Assembly (NCBI GenBank): GCA_012744475.1 | Contig: JAAYBV010000011.1 | Coordinates: forward strand, 1 to 35,656 | Origin: Phycisphaerae bacterium | GTDB lineage: Bacteria; Planctomycetota; Phycisphaerae; Sedimentisphaerales; Anaerobacaceae | Reading direction: 5' to 3' | Length of the DNA stretch: 35,656 nucleotides | Part shown: piece after piece, positions 23,349 through 31,934 of the stretch | How the letters are laid out: each line of letters begins with the position of its first letter | How positions within the stretch are numbered: the stretch's first letter is position 1 | Notes under the pieces: generated by a model | The model's input: only the letters and a program-made list of their open reading frames with translations | Databases searched by the model: none | What the model was told of the DNA's origin: nothing | Position numbers and translations under genes: made by a program

Positions 23349-23377
23349 TCTATACCACCGAACGCCCGCCTTGGCAA
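23349..23377 (-). promoter_or_regulatory. Promoter for the tandem aldolase gene
   Basis: On the minus strand TTGCCA (complement of 23372-23377), a 17-nt spacer and TATAGA (complement of 23349-23354). Transcription would begin near 23342-23346, leaving a leader of about 25-30 nt to ATG 23316. This decides the gene start against the upstream ATG at 23346. Confidence 0.65.
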
Positions 23378-23609
23378 CGACGACGTCTGACGCGGTTGCC
23401 CGTCTTCTGGTGTGCGCCGGAAGAAGCCGTTTGCAGGGTGCCCGCAAGAGCTTGCCCCTTCAACGGTGTTCCAGGCGGGCGGTGAGCCTGCAGGGGCATA
23501 CCTGGCCCGGCAAAGGTAACGCCTCACGGCGTCACCACGAACGAAATCCTGACCCGAGGCCCAGATAGGTAATTGCGTCGGACAGGCTGTCATCACGTCC
23601 CGTGGCCGG

Positions 23610-23638
23610 TTGCAGTTGCTGTAGCCGTCCGGTACGAT
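23610..23638 (+). promoter_or_regulatory. Promoter for the GH43-like gene
   Basis: TTGCAG (23610-23615), a 17-nt spacer and TACGAT (23633-23638), about 50 nt upstream of the start codons. The rest of the 341-bp gap 23347-23687, apart from the divergent aldolase promoter, shows no gene or repeat I can support. Confidence 0.6.
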
Positions 23639-23687
23639 GCTCGGAGGATGGTTCTTGGCGTCAAGACGACCTCTGGTGAAAGGCAGG

Positions 23688-24629
23688 ATGATGATGCGAC
23701 AGATGGTTGTGGCGGTGGTGGCGGCTGTGGTGTTGGCTCCGATGGCGGCGGGCCAGCCGTACTTGTTCAGCTACTTCAAGGGCAACGGCGAGGACGGCCT
23801 GCATCTGGCCTGGAGCGCTGACGGCCTGACCTGGACCGCGCTGAAGGGGGATCGGTCGTTCCTGGCGCCGCAGGTGGGCACCCGGCTGATGCGCGATCCG
23901 TGCATCTGCCAGGGCCCGGATGGGACGTTTCACATGGTCTGGACCAGCGGCTGGTGGGACAAAGGCATCGGTCTGGCCCACTCGAAGGACCTGATCCACT
24001 GGTCGGAGCAGACCTGGCTGGAAGTCATGGCGCACGAGGACGGCGCGCTGAACTGCTGGGCACCGGAAATCTACTACGATGCGGCCACGCAGAAATACCT
24101 GATCTTCTGGTCGACGACGGTCCCGGGCCGTTTCCCGGCGACGGAGGAATCGGGCGACGGCGGGCCGAACAGCCGCAAGCTCAATCACCGCGTCTACTAC
24201 GTGACCACTTCGGATTTCGTCAGCTACAGCGACGCGAAGCTCCTCTTCGACGGTGGATTCAACGTCATCGATGCCACGCTCGTCAGAGAGGCCGACAGGT
24301 ACGTCCTGTTCGTCAAGGACGAGACGAAAGAGCCCGTGGCGAAGAAGAATATCCGCATCGCGACCGCCTCAAGAGCGGAAGGGCCCTATGGTCCGGCCTC
24401 CGAGCCGTTCTCGCCCGATTGGGTCGAAGGACCCACCGCCCTGAAGATCGGTCCGTACTGGTATGTCTACTACGATGCCTACACGCGCCATCGCATGGAA
24501 GGCGCCCGGTCCAGGGACCTGGTGCATTGGAGTTCGATCACCGAGGAGCTTTCGTTCCCGGCGGGAGTGCGGCATGGAACGGCGTTCGGCGTATCGAATG
24601 AGATTCTGGCGGCCCTGAAAGAAAATTAG
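23688..24629 (+). CDS. Exported GH43-like five-bladed beta-propeller glycosidase
   Basis: A 313-aa protein with three consecutive ATG codons (23688, 23691, 23694); AAAGG at 23679-23683 spaces best to the second. A signal peptide (MVVAVVAAVVLAPMAAGQ) leads. The propeller shows the GH43-type triad: base Asp in LMRDPCICQGPDGTFHMVWT (D70), modulator Asp in FNVIDATLV (D195) and acid Glu in WVEGPTALK (E247), with WAPEIYYD in between as in WAPDI of family members. Repeated strands such as FHMVWT, YLIFWST and WYVYYDAY support the propeller. Members act on arabinose- or xylose-containing glycans, and some on galactans. It belongs functionally with the other exported glycosidases of the window. Confidence 0.85.
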   Translation: MMMRQMVVAVVAAVVLAPMAAGQPYLFSYFKGNGEDGLHLAWSADGLTWTALKGDRSFLAPQVGTRLMRDPCICQGPDGTFHMVWTSGWWDKGIGLAHSKDLIHWSEQTWLEVMAHEDGALNCWAPEIYYDAATQKYLIFWSTTVPGRFPATEESGDGGPNSRKLNHRVYYVTTSDFVSYSDAKLLFDGGFNVIDATLVREADRYVLFVKDETKEPVAKKNIRIATASRAEGPYGPASEPFSPDWVEGPTALKIGPYWYVYYDAYTRHRMEGARSRDLVHWSSITEELSFPAGVRHGTAFGVSNEILAALKEN

Positions 24630-24782
24630 CGGCCAATACATTGATGCAACAGGCCAATGCGCAAGGTCTTAAGCGAGAGGCCGCCATCGGCTGGGCGATG
24701 CGAGGAAAATCCTGCTGGCGTTTTGCCTGCGGCGTTCCTATAGTCGCAGCGACTCGGTTGGTAAGATCAGTCCTCGAAATGA

Positions 24783-24824
24783 GCGCCGCGGCGTTCGCGC
24801 AGAGTCGTAGCGAACGGGCGGCGC
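24783..24824. repeat. Strong hairpin upstream of the zinc-ribbon gene
   Basis: gcgccgcggcgttcgc (24783-24798) pairs with gcgaacgggcggcgc (24810-24824) around an 11-nt loop, with one bulge. It ends 21 nt before ATG 24846. It has no T run, so it is not a typical terminator; it could shape the mRNA leader or mark a small repeat. The rest of the 216-bp gap 24630-24845 shows nothing. Confidence 0.35.
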
Positions 24825-24845
24825 ATTGGCAGCGAGAACAGGACG

Positions 24846-25043
24846 ATGGATACCACATACCCAGAGAGCGTCGGATGGCGACCCAAGCAGGCTGTCGGCG
24901 CGCGCCCGTGTCCGAGGTGTGGGGCGACCATGATGGAAGTGGATCGCGTGGGAGAAGGGGGCTATCTCTACATCTGGTACGAGTGCTGCGAGAGCGGTTG
25001 CGACGAGCAATGGCTGGCCCGGACGGCGGTCCGCGACGTGTAA
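24846..25043 (+). CDS. Small zinc-ribbon-like protein
   Basis: A 65-aa protein with CPRCGATMMEVDRVGEGG, a tyrosine/tryptophan strand (YLYIWYEC) and C-x4-C (CESGC), i.e. a two-knuckle zinc-ribbon pattern. The ribosome site is weak (AGGA at 24840-24843, close to the ATG), so the start is uncertain. Such small ribbons occur as RNA- or protein-binding accessory proteins; the role is unknown. It lies alone, with 275 bp of unannotated DNA after it (25044-25318) in which I see no gene or repeat. Confidence 0.55.
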   Translation: MDTTYPESVGWRPKQAVGARPCPRCGATMMEVDRVGEGGYLYIWYECCESGCDEQWLARTAVRDV

Positions 25044-25318
25044 GGCCGACGCAGCGATTGACGATATCGGCGTGGTTGGTTTGGCGTGCGAAAGCCGGCG
25101 GTCCGCCACAGGCGGATGCGGCCGTCTCGAACGCACGGAAACGGGCTCGGTCCGGCGTCTGCTTCGGCAGAATCGCGTCGAACCGAAGCTGCGGCATGGA
25201 GGTGAACAGGGATCGTCGTCGGAGGTGGAGTTGCGGCGGTCCTGTGCGTTCTCGAGGAGTGGTGATGCACACGCCGGCCTTCCTGCGATGATGGAGCGTC
25301 GTAGGGAGGCCCCCGCCG

Positions 25319-25738
25319 TCATTTGCCGATGATCTGGCAGATGACGGTTCGCTTGCGTGCGTGCGTGTCGAAATCCACCAGGATGATCTGCTGCCAGGTC
25401 CCCAGCATCAGATGCCCCTCGACGAACGGCACGCTCAGGGATGGGCCCAGCAGCGAGGCGCGGACGTGGGAGTGTCCGTTGTCGTCGTGCCAGGTCTGCT
25501 CGTGTACATAGTGGCCGTCGGCCGGGGCGATCCGCTCGAACGCCGCTTCGAGGTCATGCTCGGCCAGACCCGGCTCGAACTCCGTGGTCGTCAGGCCGGC
25601 GGTCGAGCCGATGTGGAAGATCGTCACGGTCCCGTCCCGCACCCCCGAGCGGGCCACCGCCCGCGCGACCTCTGCGGTGATATCGACCACGTGATTGTTG
25701 CCGCGTGTTGGAACGTGAAGCTCTTCGGTCTTGACCAT
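25319..25738 (-). CDS. yjbQ: YjbQ/UPF0047 family protein
   Basis: A 139-aa protein. ATG at 25738 (complement) has AAGGGG about 9 nt upstream; the much longer open frame above it shows no family sequence. Signature segments are FHIGSTAGLTTTEFEPGLAE, YVHEQTWHDDNGHSHVRASL, LSVPFVEGHLMLGTWQQIIL and a C-terminal VDFDTHARKRTVICQIIG. The conserved His/Asp/Glu residues (HDDNGHSH, E and H of EGHL) form the putative active site. The family has been linked to a thiamine-phosphate-synthase-like side activity, but its true role is unsettled. It is 86 bp from the end of the multi-drug-export-like gene and on the same strand. Confidence 0.92.
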   Translation of the reverse strand: MVKTEELHVPTRGNNHVVDITAEVARAVARSGVRDGTVTIFHIGSTAGLTTTEFEPGLAEHDLEAAFERIAPADGHYVHEQTWHDDNGHSHVRASLLGPSLSVPFVEGHLMLGTWQQIILVDFDTHARKRTVICQIIGK

Positions 25739-25824
25739 ACTGCCGACCCCTTGACAAGTATCCCTCGATGGGAGCCCAGTGTACTGCCAAACTCGGATCG
25801 GTGCAAGGCCGATGTGATGTCGGC

Positions 25825-26547
25825 TCAGTGCCTTCGTCGGTTCTCGCCGAGCGTGCGTCGCAGCAGATGACCGACGGCGATCACGACGATCAGCAGGACC
25901 ACCAGGACCATGGCCGCGTAGGGATCGTACGCGGAGACCCGCGCGTGCAGCTCTCGCAGGAAGAGGGCCCAACACAGGATCGCGACATACGTGCCGGCCA
26001 GCACGACGGAGATGTTCAGCCAGACCGGCAGGTTCAGCAGGAAACCGATCGCCGATCCGACGACAGGTCCGGTCATCCAGAAGGGAAACCACACGAATGC
26101 GAAAAGGCCGACGATGCCGTACCGCTGGATCTTCGCCTTGTGCGTCTCAGCCGCCTGGTGGATACGGTCGAAGATCGCCTTGAGCGACTTGATCACCAGC
26201 AGGTGTCGCCAACTGAACACGAACAACGGATAGAAGACGAGCACGTGCAGGGTCTCGACCACCATTGTGACGGCGATTACGTAGATGTGCCCGAGGGAGA
26301 CGGAATAGCCGTAGGCGAGTCCTGCCGCCCGCCCGAACACCAGGGTTGTGGCGGTCATGCCGATGAGCATTTGGAACTGGCCCGGCGAGCGCACGACCAT
26401 CACGCCCAGCCAGACGGTATAGGCAAAGGCCAGGATCACCGCCGCCAGCAGAAGCCTTCCTTCCGGCCCGACCATCAGCGACGCACGCGAAACGCTCGGT
26501 GAGCCGGCCTTCTGGTCTTGAGGCGGTTGTCCGGAAACTGGGTCCAT
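25825..26547 (-). CDS. Small multi-drug-export-like integral membrane protein
   Basis: A 240-aa protein from ATG 26547 (complement); in-frame ATGs at 26562 and 26583 are possible and no clear ribosome site decides. A polar N-terminus is followed by about six hydrophobic helices. The segment IQRYGIVGLFAFVWFPFWMT, continuing GPVVGSAIGFLLNLP, matches the repeated YG-x-x-GLF-x-F-x-x-P-x-x-G-x-x-x-GS pattern of the 'small multi-drug export' family (COG2426), although the helix order and Trp/Phe content are somewhat unusual. Substrate and direction are unknown. It lies downstream of the Ehr operon by 66 bp, a gap containing a short hairpin (ggcct cgc aggcc, 26585-26597). It may be a distal member of the operon. 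Confidence 0.7.
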   Translation of the reverse strand: MDPVSGQPPQDQKAGSPSVSRASLMVGPEGRLLLAAVILAFAYTVWLGVMVVRSPGQFQMLIGMTATTLVFGRAAGLAYGYSVSLGHIYVIAVTMVVETLHVLVFYPLFVFSWRHLLVIKSLKAIFDRIHQAAETHKAKIQRYGIVGLFAFVWFPFWMTGPVVGSAIGFLLNLPVWLNISVVLAGTYVAILCWALFLRELHARVSAYDPYAAMVLVVLLIVVIAVGHLLRRTLGENRRRH

Positions 26548-26613
26548 CGTCGTATATCCCATCCACACCATGCTACACATCAATGGCCTCGCAGGCCAGA
26601 TGTCGCCCGGTGC

Positions 26614-27372
26614 TCAGCCGAGGCGATCCAGGAGCCGCAGCAGACCGTCGAGGATCGTGATCGGGTGAGGAGGGCAGCCGGGGATGTACAGGTCCACCGG
26701 CAGGATGCCCTCGACGCCGTTGCAGACCTCCGGATGATCCCGGTAGCAGCCGCCCGAGATGGCGCACGCCCCTGTCGCGATGACGAGCTTGGGGTCGGGC
26801 ACGGCGGCGTAGGTCTTCTCCAGGGCCAGCTTCATGTTCGCCGGAACCGGCCCGGTGACGAACAGGCCGTCCGCGTGTCTGGGCGAGGCCACGAACTGGA
26901 TGCCGAATCGGCCGAGATCGAAGACGACCGTGGTCAAGACGTTGGTGTCGGCTTCGCAGGCGTTGCAGCCTCCGGCACAGACCTGCCGCAGCTTCAAGGA
27001 CCGTCCAAACAGGCGACGCGCCTTCTGGTCCAGCGCCTCGGCCAGTTTCACCGCCCGGTCATGGACGACCAGATCGTCGCGCGAGCGGCCGGCCAGGCGA
27101 TAGTCGCGCGTGAACTCGATGGCCTCGGTAGGACACGCTTCGGCGCACGCCCCGCAGAAAAGGCATCGGCCCAGATCGATCGTGAGCGCGCCGTCGGCCT
27201 TGCGCATGGCCTCGGTGGGACAGGCGTCGGCGCACCGCGTGCAATCGGCGAGGCACTTCGAAAGCTCGACCTGCGGCCGGCCGCGAAATCGCTCGGGGAG
27301 AACGGGCTCGCCTTTCGGAAAGGCCACCGTCCGGTGTCCCTGCTGGAGTCGTGCCCACAATGGCTTTATCAT
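26614..27372 (-). CDS. Ehr complex small subunit: two-cluster ferredoxin fused to a NuoB/HyfI domain
   Basis: A 252-aa protein of the peripheral arm of a complex-I/hydrogenase-4-type complex. Residues 40-51 and 70-80 bind two [4Fe-4S] clusters (C40, C44, C47, C51, where the first gap is three residues rather than two; and C70, C73, C76, C80), as in HyfH/NuoI. From about 125 it becomes HyfI/NuoB-like: CAGGCNACEADTNVL, GPVPANMKLALEKTY, TGACAISGGCY and YIPGCPPHP, giving the proximal-cluster ligands C136, C139, C203 and C233. In most relatives these are two genes, so the fusion gives a continuous electron wire. The ATG is 9 nt after the large-subunit stop. Electrons probably flow from a soluble donor such as ferredoxin, though the donor is not encoded here. 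Confidence 0.9.
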   Translation of the reverse strand: MIKPLWARLQQGHRTVAFPKGEPVLPERFRGRPQVELSKCLADCTRCADACPTEAMRKADGALTIDLGRCLFCGACAEACPTEAIEFTRDYRLAGRSRDDLVVHDRAVKLAEALDQKARRLFGRSLKLRQVCAGGCNACEADTNVLTTVVFDLGRFGIQFVASPRHADGLFVTGPVPANMKLALEKTYAAVPDPKLVIATGACAISGGCYRDHPEVCNGVEGILPVDLYIPGCPPHPITILDGLLRLLDRLG

Positions 27373-27381
27373 GGTCGTGCC

Positions 27382-28890
27382 TTAGAGATCGTGACCGCAA
27401 TAGGACAGGTTGAAGCTCTTGTTGCAGAGCGGGAAATCGGAGATCTGCTGATCCCTCAGCGCCATCGCCAGTCCCATCCAATTGTGGAACGATGGATCGA
27501 CGATCTTATGATGCATCAGCCCGCCGTCGGGACCGGTCAGGGCGACGTGGCAGATCTCTCCGCGCCAGCCTTCGACGAGACTGACGCTGAACCGGTTGGG
27601 GCTTAGTGGCTTGGCCTGTGTCGTGATCGGCCCGTCGGGCATGGACGCGAGCTGATCGCGGATGAAGGCGACCGACCTCTGGATCTCGAGCCAGCGCACG
27701 TAGGCCCTGCCGAAGACGTCTCCGGTATTCCACGTGGACACCGGGACCTGGGCGAAGCGGTACATGCCGGTGGGGAAATTGAACCGGCAATCCATTTCCA
27801 CGCCGGAGGCCCGCGCCGGAACGCCCACGAGGCCCAGTTCCCGACACGTCTGGATCGGAACCCTGCCGGTGTCTTCGAAGCGGCTGAGCACCGACGGCGT
27901 GCTCCACAGCAGGTTGGCGGCAACGGTCACGTCCTTCAGCCCCTGGGCGATTCGTTCCGCCAGCGACTCACAATGCCGGTCCGTCACGTCGAAGCCGACG
28001 CCGCCGGGCACGATGAGGCCGCGCCCGAAGCGGTTGCCGCAGATCAACGCCGTCATGTTGAGGAAGTCGCCACGAATGCGTCCGCAGAACGAAGAGGTCG
28101 GCAGGTATCCCACATCGCCGGCCAGCGCGCCGAGATCACCGGTATGATTGGCCAGCCGCTCCAACTCCAGTGCAATGGCGCGCAACACCTGGGCGCGGGG
28201 GGTCACATTCCGCCCGGAGAACGATTCGATGAGCTGGCAGTACGCGGTCGTGTGACCGACGGTCGTGTCACCGGCGAGGGTCTGCACGTAGTGCACCGTC
28301 CGCTTGTTGGGACCGCCCACTGAGGCGCGCTCGACGCCGCGATGCTGGTAGCCGAGCGAAATCTCCAGGTTCAGGACCTGCTCGCCGTGGCACTGGAAAC
28401 GGAAATGTCCCGGCTCGATGATGCCGGCGTGTACTGGACCGACCGCCACCTCGTGCACCTGCTCGCCGGCCACCTTGAAGAAGTCCATCACCGACGGGGT
28501 GATCGGCTCGTCCTGTCGCCGGCCGCCGCGATACGGCGGATGAAATCGAACTGGCTTGAGCCACGGATGGCCCTCGGGCACGATAGACCACTGCTCGGCG
28601 ATCTCTCGCTCGAACCAGTGAGCCTGCGTACAGTCGACCGCGACGGATGGATACCGCTCGCCCACGTCGGCCGACAGCACGCCGAGGGTTCCCGCGCTGT
28701 CGTCGGCCAACACCGCGAACAGGCGAAGTCGGCTGTTGCCCAGAGGGGCCGCGAAGAGAGCGGCGATTCTCATGCCCGAAGCCGCCGCGTCGATCACGGA
28801 ACTGCGAAACGTGCCGACGTCGAGGACCGGGACCTGCTTGGTGTCGATCGCCTGACCGTTGTAGAACGAAATCGCGTTCGAGACCGGCAT
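27382..28890 (-). CDS. Ehr complex large subunit (HyfG/NuoCD-like) lacking NiFe ligands
   Basis: A 502-aa protein from ATG 28890 (complement) with AGGAGG upstream, sharing one base with the HyfF stop. Residues about 20-125 are the NuoC/30-kDa part (AHWFEREIAEQW, then HPWLKPVRFHPP). Residues 150-502 are the NuoD/HycE part (GPVHAGIIEPGHFRFQCHGE, GYQHRGVERA). Where [NiFe] enzymes have RxCGxC before the His, this protein reads LAGDTTVGHTTAY (about 205-217), and where they end in DPCxxC it ends DFPLCNKSFNLSYCGHDL. Both CxxC pairs are gone, so it cannot hold a NiFe centre by the usual ligands. This is the hallmark of energy-converting-hydrogenase-related (Ehr) complexes. Two cysteines near the end (C489, C498) are spaced C-x8-C. 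Confidence 0.92.
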   Translation of the reverse strand: MPVSNAISFYNGQAIDTKQVPVLDVGTFRSSVIDAAASGMRIAALFAAPLGNSRLRLFAVLADDSAGTLGVLSADVGERYPSVAVDCTQAHWFEREIAEQWSIVPEGHPWLKPVRFHPPYRGGRRQDEPITPSVMDFFKVAGEQVHEVAVGPVHAGIIEPGHFRFQCHGEQVLNLEISLGYQHRGVERASVGGPNKRTVHYVQTLAGDTTVGHTTAYCQLIESFSGRNVTPRAQVLRAIALELERLANHTGDLGALAGDVGYLPTSSFCGRIRGDFLNMTALICGNRFGRGLIVPGGVGFDVTDRHCESLAERIAQGLKDVTVAANLLWSTPSVLSRFEDTGRVPIQTCRELGLVGVPARASGVEMDCRFNFPTGMYRFAQVPVSTWNTGDVFGRAYVRWLEIQRSVAFIRDQLASMPDGPITTQAKPLSPNRFSVSLVEGWRGEICHVALTGPDGGLMHHKIVDPSFHNWMGLAMALRDQQISDFPLCNKSFNLSYCGHDL

Positions 28891-30365
28891 CAGTATCCTC
28901 CTATCGTCGCGGCAGCCCCGCGAAGCAGGCTGTCTACCGCCGGGGGCAGATACAGGCCGAGCATCAGCGTCAGGGCCCCTAATCCCAGCGGAGGAAGGAT
29001 CGCCAGAATCGACTCGCTCTTGCCGGGCGGACGCAGATCGCTCGCAGACCGACCCTGCGCCATGTTCAGGAACGCGGCGGTCATGCCGATGAAGATCAGC
29101 GCCAGCATCGCCAGGAACGCGACGGCAATCCCGATCCGCCCCTGTTCGATCATCGCTTTGACGATCGTGAACTCGCTGAGGAACGCGCCGAAGGGAGGCA
29201 TTCCAGTGATGGCGATCAGGCCGGCAATCCAGAGCACGCCGCTCCAAGGCAGCACGCCGAGAATCCCGCGAACCTCCGTCGTCGCCTTGGTCTTGTACGC
29301 CGCCAGGATGTTGCCGGCGACCAGAAACAACATCGCTTTGGTCAGCGAATGATTGGCGGCGTGCAGCATGGCGCCGAACGTCGCGCCCGCCCCGACGCCT
29401 ACTCCCAGAGCCAGAATCCCGACGTGCTCGACGCTCGAATACGCCAGCATGCGCTTGTAGTCGGTTTGACCGAGGATGAAAATGGTGGCCCAGCCGATGG
29501 AGATCAAGCCGAACAGGATCAACAAGTCCTGGCAGAACGCCGCTTGTCCCGCAGCCGCACAGACCTGGTAGCTGCGCAGGATCGCGAGGAACGCGCAGTT
29601 CAGGAGTGCCCCCGACAGCAGGGCCGAGATCACCGACGGGGACTCGCTGTGGGCGTCCGGCAGCCACGTGTGCAGGGGAGCCAGGCCCATCTTCGTGCCG
29701 TAGCCGACCAGGAAGAACAGGAAGGCGGCTCTGAGCCAGGGGACGTTCAGGTTTGCGCCGTTCTCGATCAGCGCGTCGACGACGATGGCGATGCCTTCGC
29801 CTCCCGGTTTCGACGCGGCGATGACCATCAGGAAGTTGCCGAGCAAGGCCAGCGCGATGCCCACGGAGCAGATCAGCAGGTACTTCCACGTCGCTTCGAG
29901 CGAACGATGGTGCCGGTGAAAGTAGATCAGCGGCGCGCTGGCCAGCGTGGTTGCTTCCATGGCGACCCAGAGCAGGCCGAAGTGCCGGCTGACCGTGACG
30001 AGCGTCATCGTGGCCAGGAAGGCTTCGAGACAGGCGCAGAAGACGGCGTCCGGCGCGTTGGTGAACAGCATTCCTTCCTCGTAGTCCTGCTGCTTGCCGG
30101 CGCCCTGAATGGCCAGGTAAGCGAAGGCGTACACCGAGCAGGCCAGAAACAGGATGCTGGTGATCGTCAGGAACAGCAGACCGGCCGCATCGAGCATCAG
30201 CCAGCCGCTCAGCAGGGGCTGGGGCGTCGTGTTCCAGGCTGCCAGAGTCACCGCGGTGTGTCCGACGCCCGTTAGAACGAGGAGGACGCGACGCACCAGG
30301 GTGTGTCGCACCAGCAGCGACAGCAACGCGGCGACGGCGGGAATCAGCAGCAGAGCGCAGATCAC
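28890..30365 (-). CDS. hyfF: HyfF-like antiporter-type membrane subunit
   Basis: A 491-aa polytopic protein of the NuoL/M/N (Mrp antiporter) family with about 14 helices. GTG start at 30365 (complement) with GAGGAG about 9 nt upstream. The proton-path residues are visible: Glu in WVAMEATTLAS, Lys in YGTKMGLAPLHTWLPDAHSE, a further Lys in the QTDYKRMLAYSSVEHVGI block, and His/Lys in NHSLTKAMLFL. In complex I and group 4 enzymes such subunits move H+ or Na+. It follows HyfE by 4 bp and shares its last base with the large-subunit start, so expression is tightly coupled. Confidence 0.93.
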   Translation of the reverse strand: MICALLLIPAVAALLSLLVRHTLVRRVLLVLTGVGHTAVTLAAWNTTPQPLLSGWLMLDAAGLLFLTITSILFLACSVYAFAYLAIQGAGKQQDYEEGMLFTNAPDAVFCACLEAFLATMTLVTVSRHFGLLWVAMEATTLASAPLIYFHRHHRSLEATWKYLLICSVGIALALLGNFLMVIAASKPGGEGIAIVVDALIENGANLNVPWLRAAFLFFLVGYGTKMGLAPLHTWLPDAHSESPSVISALLSGALLNCAFLAILRSYQVCAAAGQAAFCQDLLILFGLISIGWATIFILGQTDYKRMLAYSSVEHVGILALGVGVGAGATFGAMLHAANHSLTKAMLFLVAGNILAAYKTKATTEVRGILGVLPWSGVLWIAGLIAITGMPPFGAFLSEFTIVKAMIEQGRIGIAVAFLAMLALIFIGMTAAFLNMAQGRSASDLRPPGKSESILAILPPLGLGALTLMLGLYLPPAVDSLLRGAAATIGGY

Positions 30366-30369
30366 GGAA

Positions 30370-31014
30370 TCAACTCCTCAACCCGGACAGCTTGTCCGTA
30401 TCGATGTGGTCGAATTCGCGATTGATGTGGAAGATCGCGATGCCCATGACGAAGATGGCCACGAAGATGTCCAGCAGGATTCCCAGCTCGACCAGCAGCG
30501 GCTGTTTGTCCACCAGGGCTACTCCAAACGCATAGATCCCGTTCTCCAGCACCAGATAGCCCAGCACCTGCGTCAGCGCCTTGCGTCGGCTGACGATCAG
30601 AAACAGCCCGGACATGATCGTGAAGAACGCGACCGGCACGATCAGGGAAGACATCACCGGCTCGGGCAGGGGCAGCCGGGAGCCCAGCCAGATGCAGACC
30701 ACCAGGATGAGCGTCCCTACGGCGAGGGATTTGCCGTATCCGATGAACGGCTCGATCTCGCGCTGCGCGTTCACCTCGCGAAGGGTCCGCATCAACATCC
30801 ACGGAAACACGCCGCCCTTGAGCAGTATGATCGCGATTGCGAAGGCGGTCCCGTGCAGTTCCATGTGCCCGCCCTTCGTCAGCAGGGGCAGAAGGCCCAG
30901 TGCGATTCCCTGCAAAGCGACCGTCCGGATGCAGGCCCCCAGCCGGCTCAGGCCCAGCAGCATCAGGTTCGTCAACACCAGGAACACCAGCACGATATCT
31001 GCGGCATTGTTCAT
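30370..31014 (-). CDS. hyfE: HyfE-like membrane subunit (NuoK-related)
   Basis: A 214-aa protein with six or seven helices, longer than NuoK and similar in size to HyfE. Segments VFLVLTNLMLLGLSRLGACI, GYLVLENGIYAFGVALVDKQ and LGILLDIFVAIFVMGIAIFH match the family, with the Glu of VLENGIYAFG and the Asp of LLDIFVA in the positions of the NuoK proton-channel acids. ATG 31014 (complement) lies 4 nt after the HyfC stop. The polar tail (INREFDHIDTDKLSGLRS) is typical. It forms part of the membrane arm linking the antiporter subunits. Confidence 0.9.
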   Translation of the reverse strand: MNNAADIVLVFLVLTNLMLLGLSRLGACIRTVALQGIALGLLPLLTKGGHMELHGTAFAIAIILLKGGVFPWMLMRTLREVNAQREIEPFIGYGKSLAVGTLILVVCIWLGSRLPLPEPVMSSLIVPVAFFTIMSGLFLIVSRRKALTQVLGYLVLENGIYAFGVALVDKQPLLVELGILLDIFVAIFVMGIAIFHINREFDHIDTDKLSGLRS

Positions 31015-31018
31015 CGGA

Positions 31019-31933
31019 TTATCTCAGGACCAGGACTACCGCCAGAATCGACAGCGTTGTGGCGCCGACGAGAAGTTGGGGCACGTGCAACAGTCTGACG
31101 CGAGCCATCGACGATTCGATTATGCCGACCAGCACCGCCAACAGCGCCATAGATAGAAGGACCGCCAGGGTGTCGACCCAGAGAACGCCGGTGTGAGCCG
31201 GAACGACCAGGCCGACCAGCACCTGGCCCAGCAGCCACATCTTCAGCGCCGCCGAATAGAGAATGATGCCGAAATCGGGTCCGCTGTGGTCGAGCACCAT
31301 GACCTCGTGGATCATGGTCAATTCAAGATGGGTATTCGGATCGTCCACCGGGATTCGGCAGTTCTCCGACAGAAAGACGATCAACAGCGCAAGGCCTACC
31401 AGCACCACGATCGGGCCGGCGCACAGCCACAGATGTGGGACCGTTGCGACGACCATGTCCGAAAGGGACATGCAGCCGGTGTACTTGGCGACCGCGGCCA
31501 AGGCGATCAGCAGGGCCGGCTCGGACAACGCCGAGAATGTCACCTCTCGGCTGGCGCCCATGCCCTCGAAGCTCGACCCGGTGTCCAGCGCACTGAGAAC
31601 GAGCAGGAACCTCGACAGACCCAGCAGATAGATCAGAACGAGGAAATCTCCGGGAAACGCGATCGGCGCCCGCGCGCCACCGAATGGAACCAGCGTGGCG
31701 GCCGCCACGACCGCCGCAAATCCGATCCACGGACCGGCAGCGAAGAGCCAGGACGTCGAGCGGCTGTAGACCGCGCCTTTACGCAGGAGTTTCCAGATGT
31801 CGTAGTACGCCTGCAACAGCGGCTGGCCTCTTCTGCCGGCGAAGAGGGCCTTCGTCCGGTTGATGATCCCCAGCAACAGAGGCGCCGCCACGAAGGCCAG
31901 GACAAGATGAACCAGCTTCAGCGTCGTCATCAT
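31019..31933 (-). CDS. hyfC: HyfC/NuoH-like membrane subunit
   Basis: A 304-aa protein with about eight helices, the subunit that connects the peripheral and membrane arms. The diagnostic loop is SENCRIPVDDPNTHLELTMI, followed by HEVMVLDHSGPDFG, equivalent to the acidic quinone-chamber or gate loop of NuoH/HycD. KALFAGRRGQPLLQAYYDIWKLLRK near the N-terminus (in two blocks) is also conserved. ATG 31933 starts 1 nt after the HyfB stop; ATG 31930 is possible. The acidic residues of the loop are intact, which suggests that ion coupling is retained although the large subunit has lost its nickel site. Confidence 0.93.
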   Translation of the reverse strand: MMTTLKLVHLVLAFVAAPLLLGIINRTKALFAGRRGQPLLQAYYDIWKLLRKGAVYSRSTSWLFAAGPWIGFAAVVAAATLVPFGGARAPIAFPGDFLVLIYLLGLSRFLLVLSALDTGSSFEGMGASREVTFSALSEPALLIALAAVAKYTGCMSLSDMVVATVPHLWLCAGPIVVLVGLALLIVFLSENCRIPVDDPNTHLELTMIHEVMVLDHSGPDFGIILYSAALKMWLLGQVLVGLVVPAHTGVLWVDTLAVLLSMALLAVLVGIIESSMARVRLLHVPQLLVGATTLSILAVVLVLR

Positions 31934-31934
31934 G

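Noticed and set aside
27382-29889. 835-aa open frame as a single large-subunit gene
   Set aside because: The upstream third is antisense/out-of-frame to hyfF; a perfect AGGAGG site precedes ATG 28890, where the NuoCD-like protein begins.
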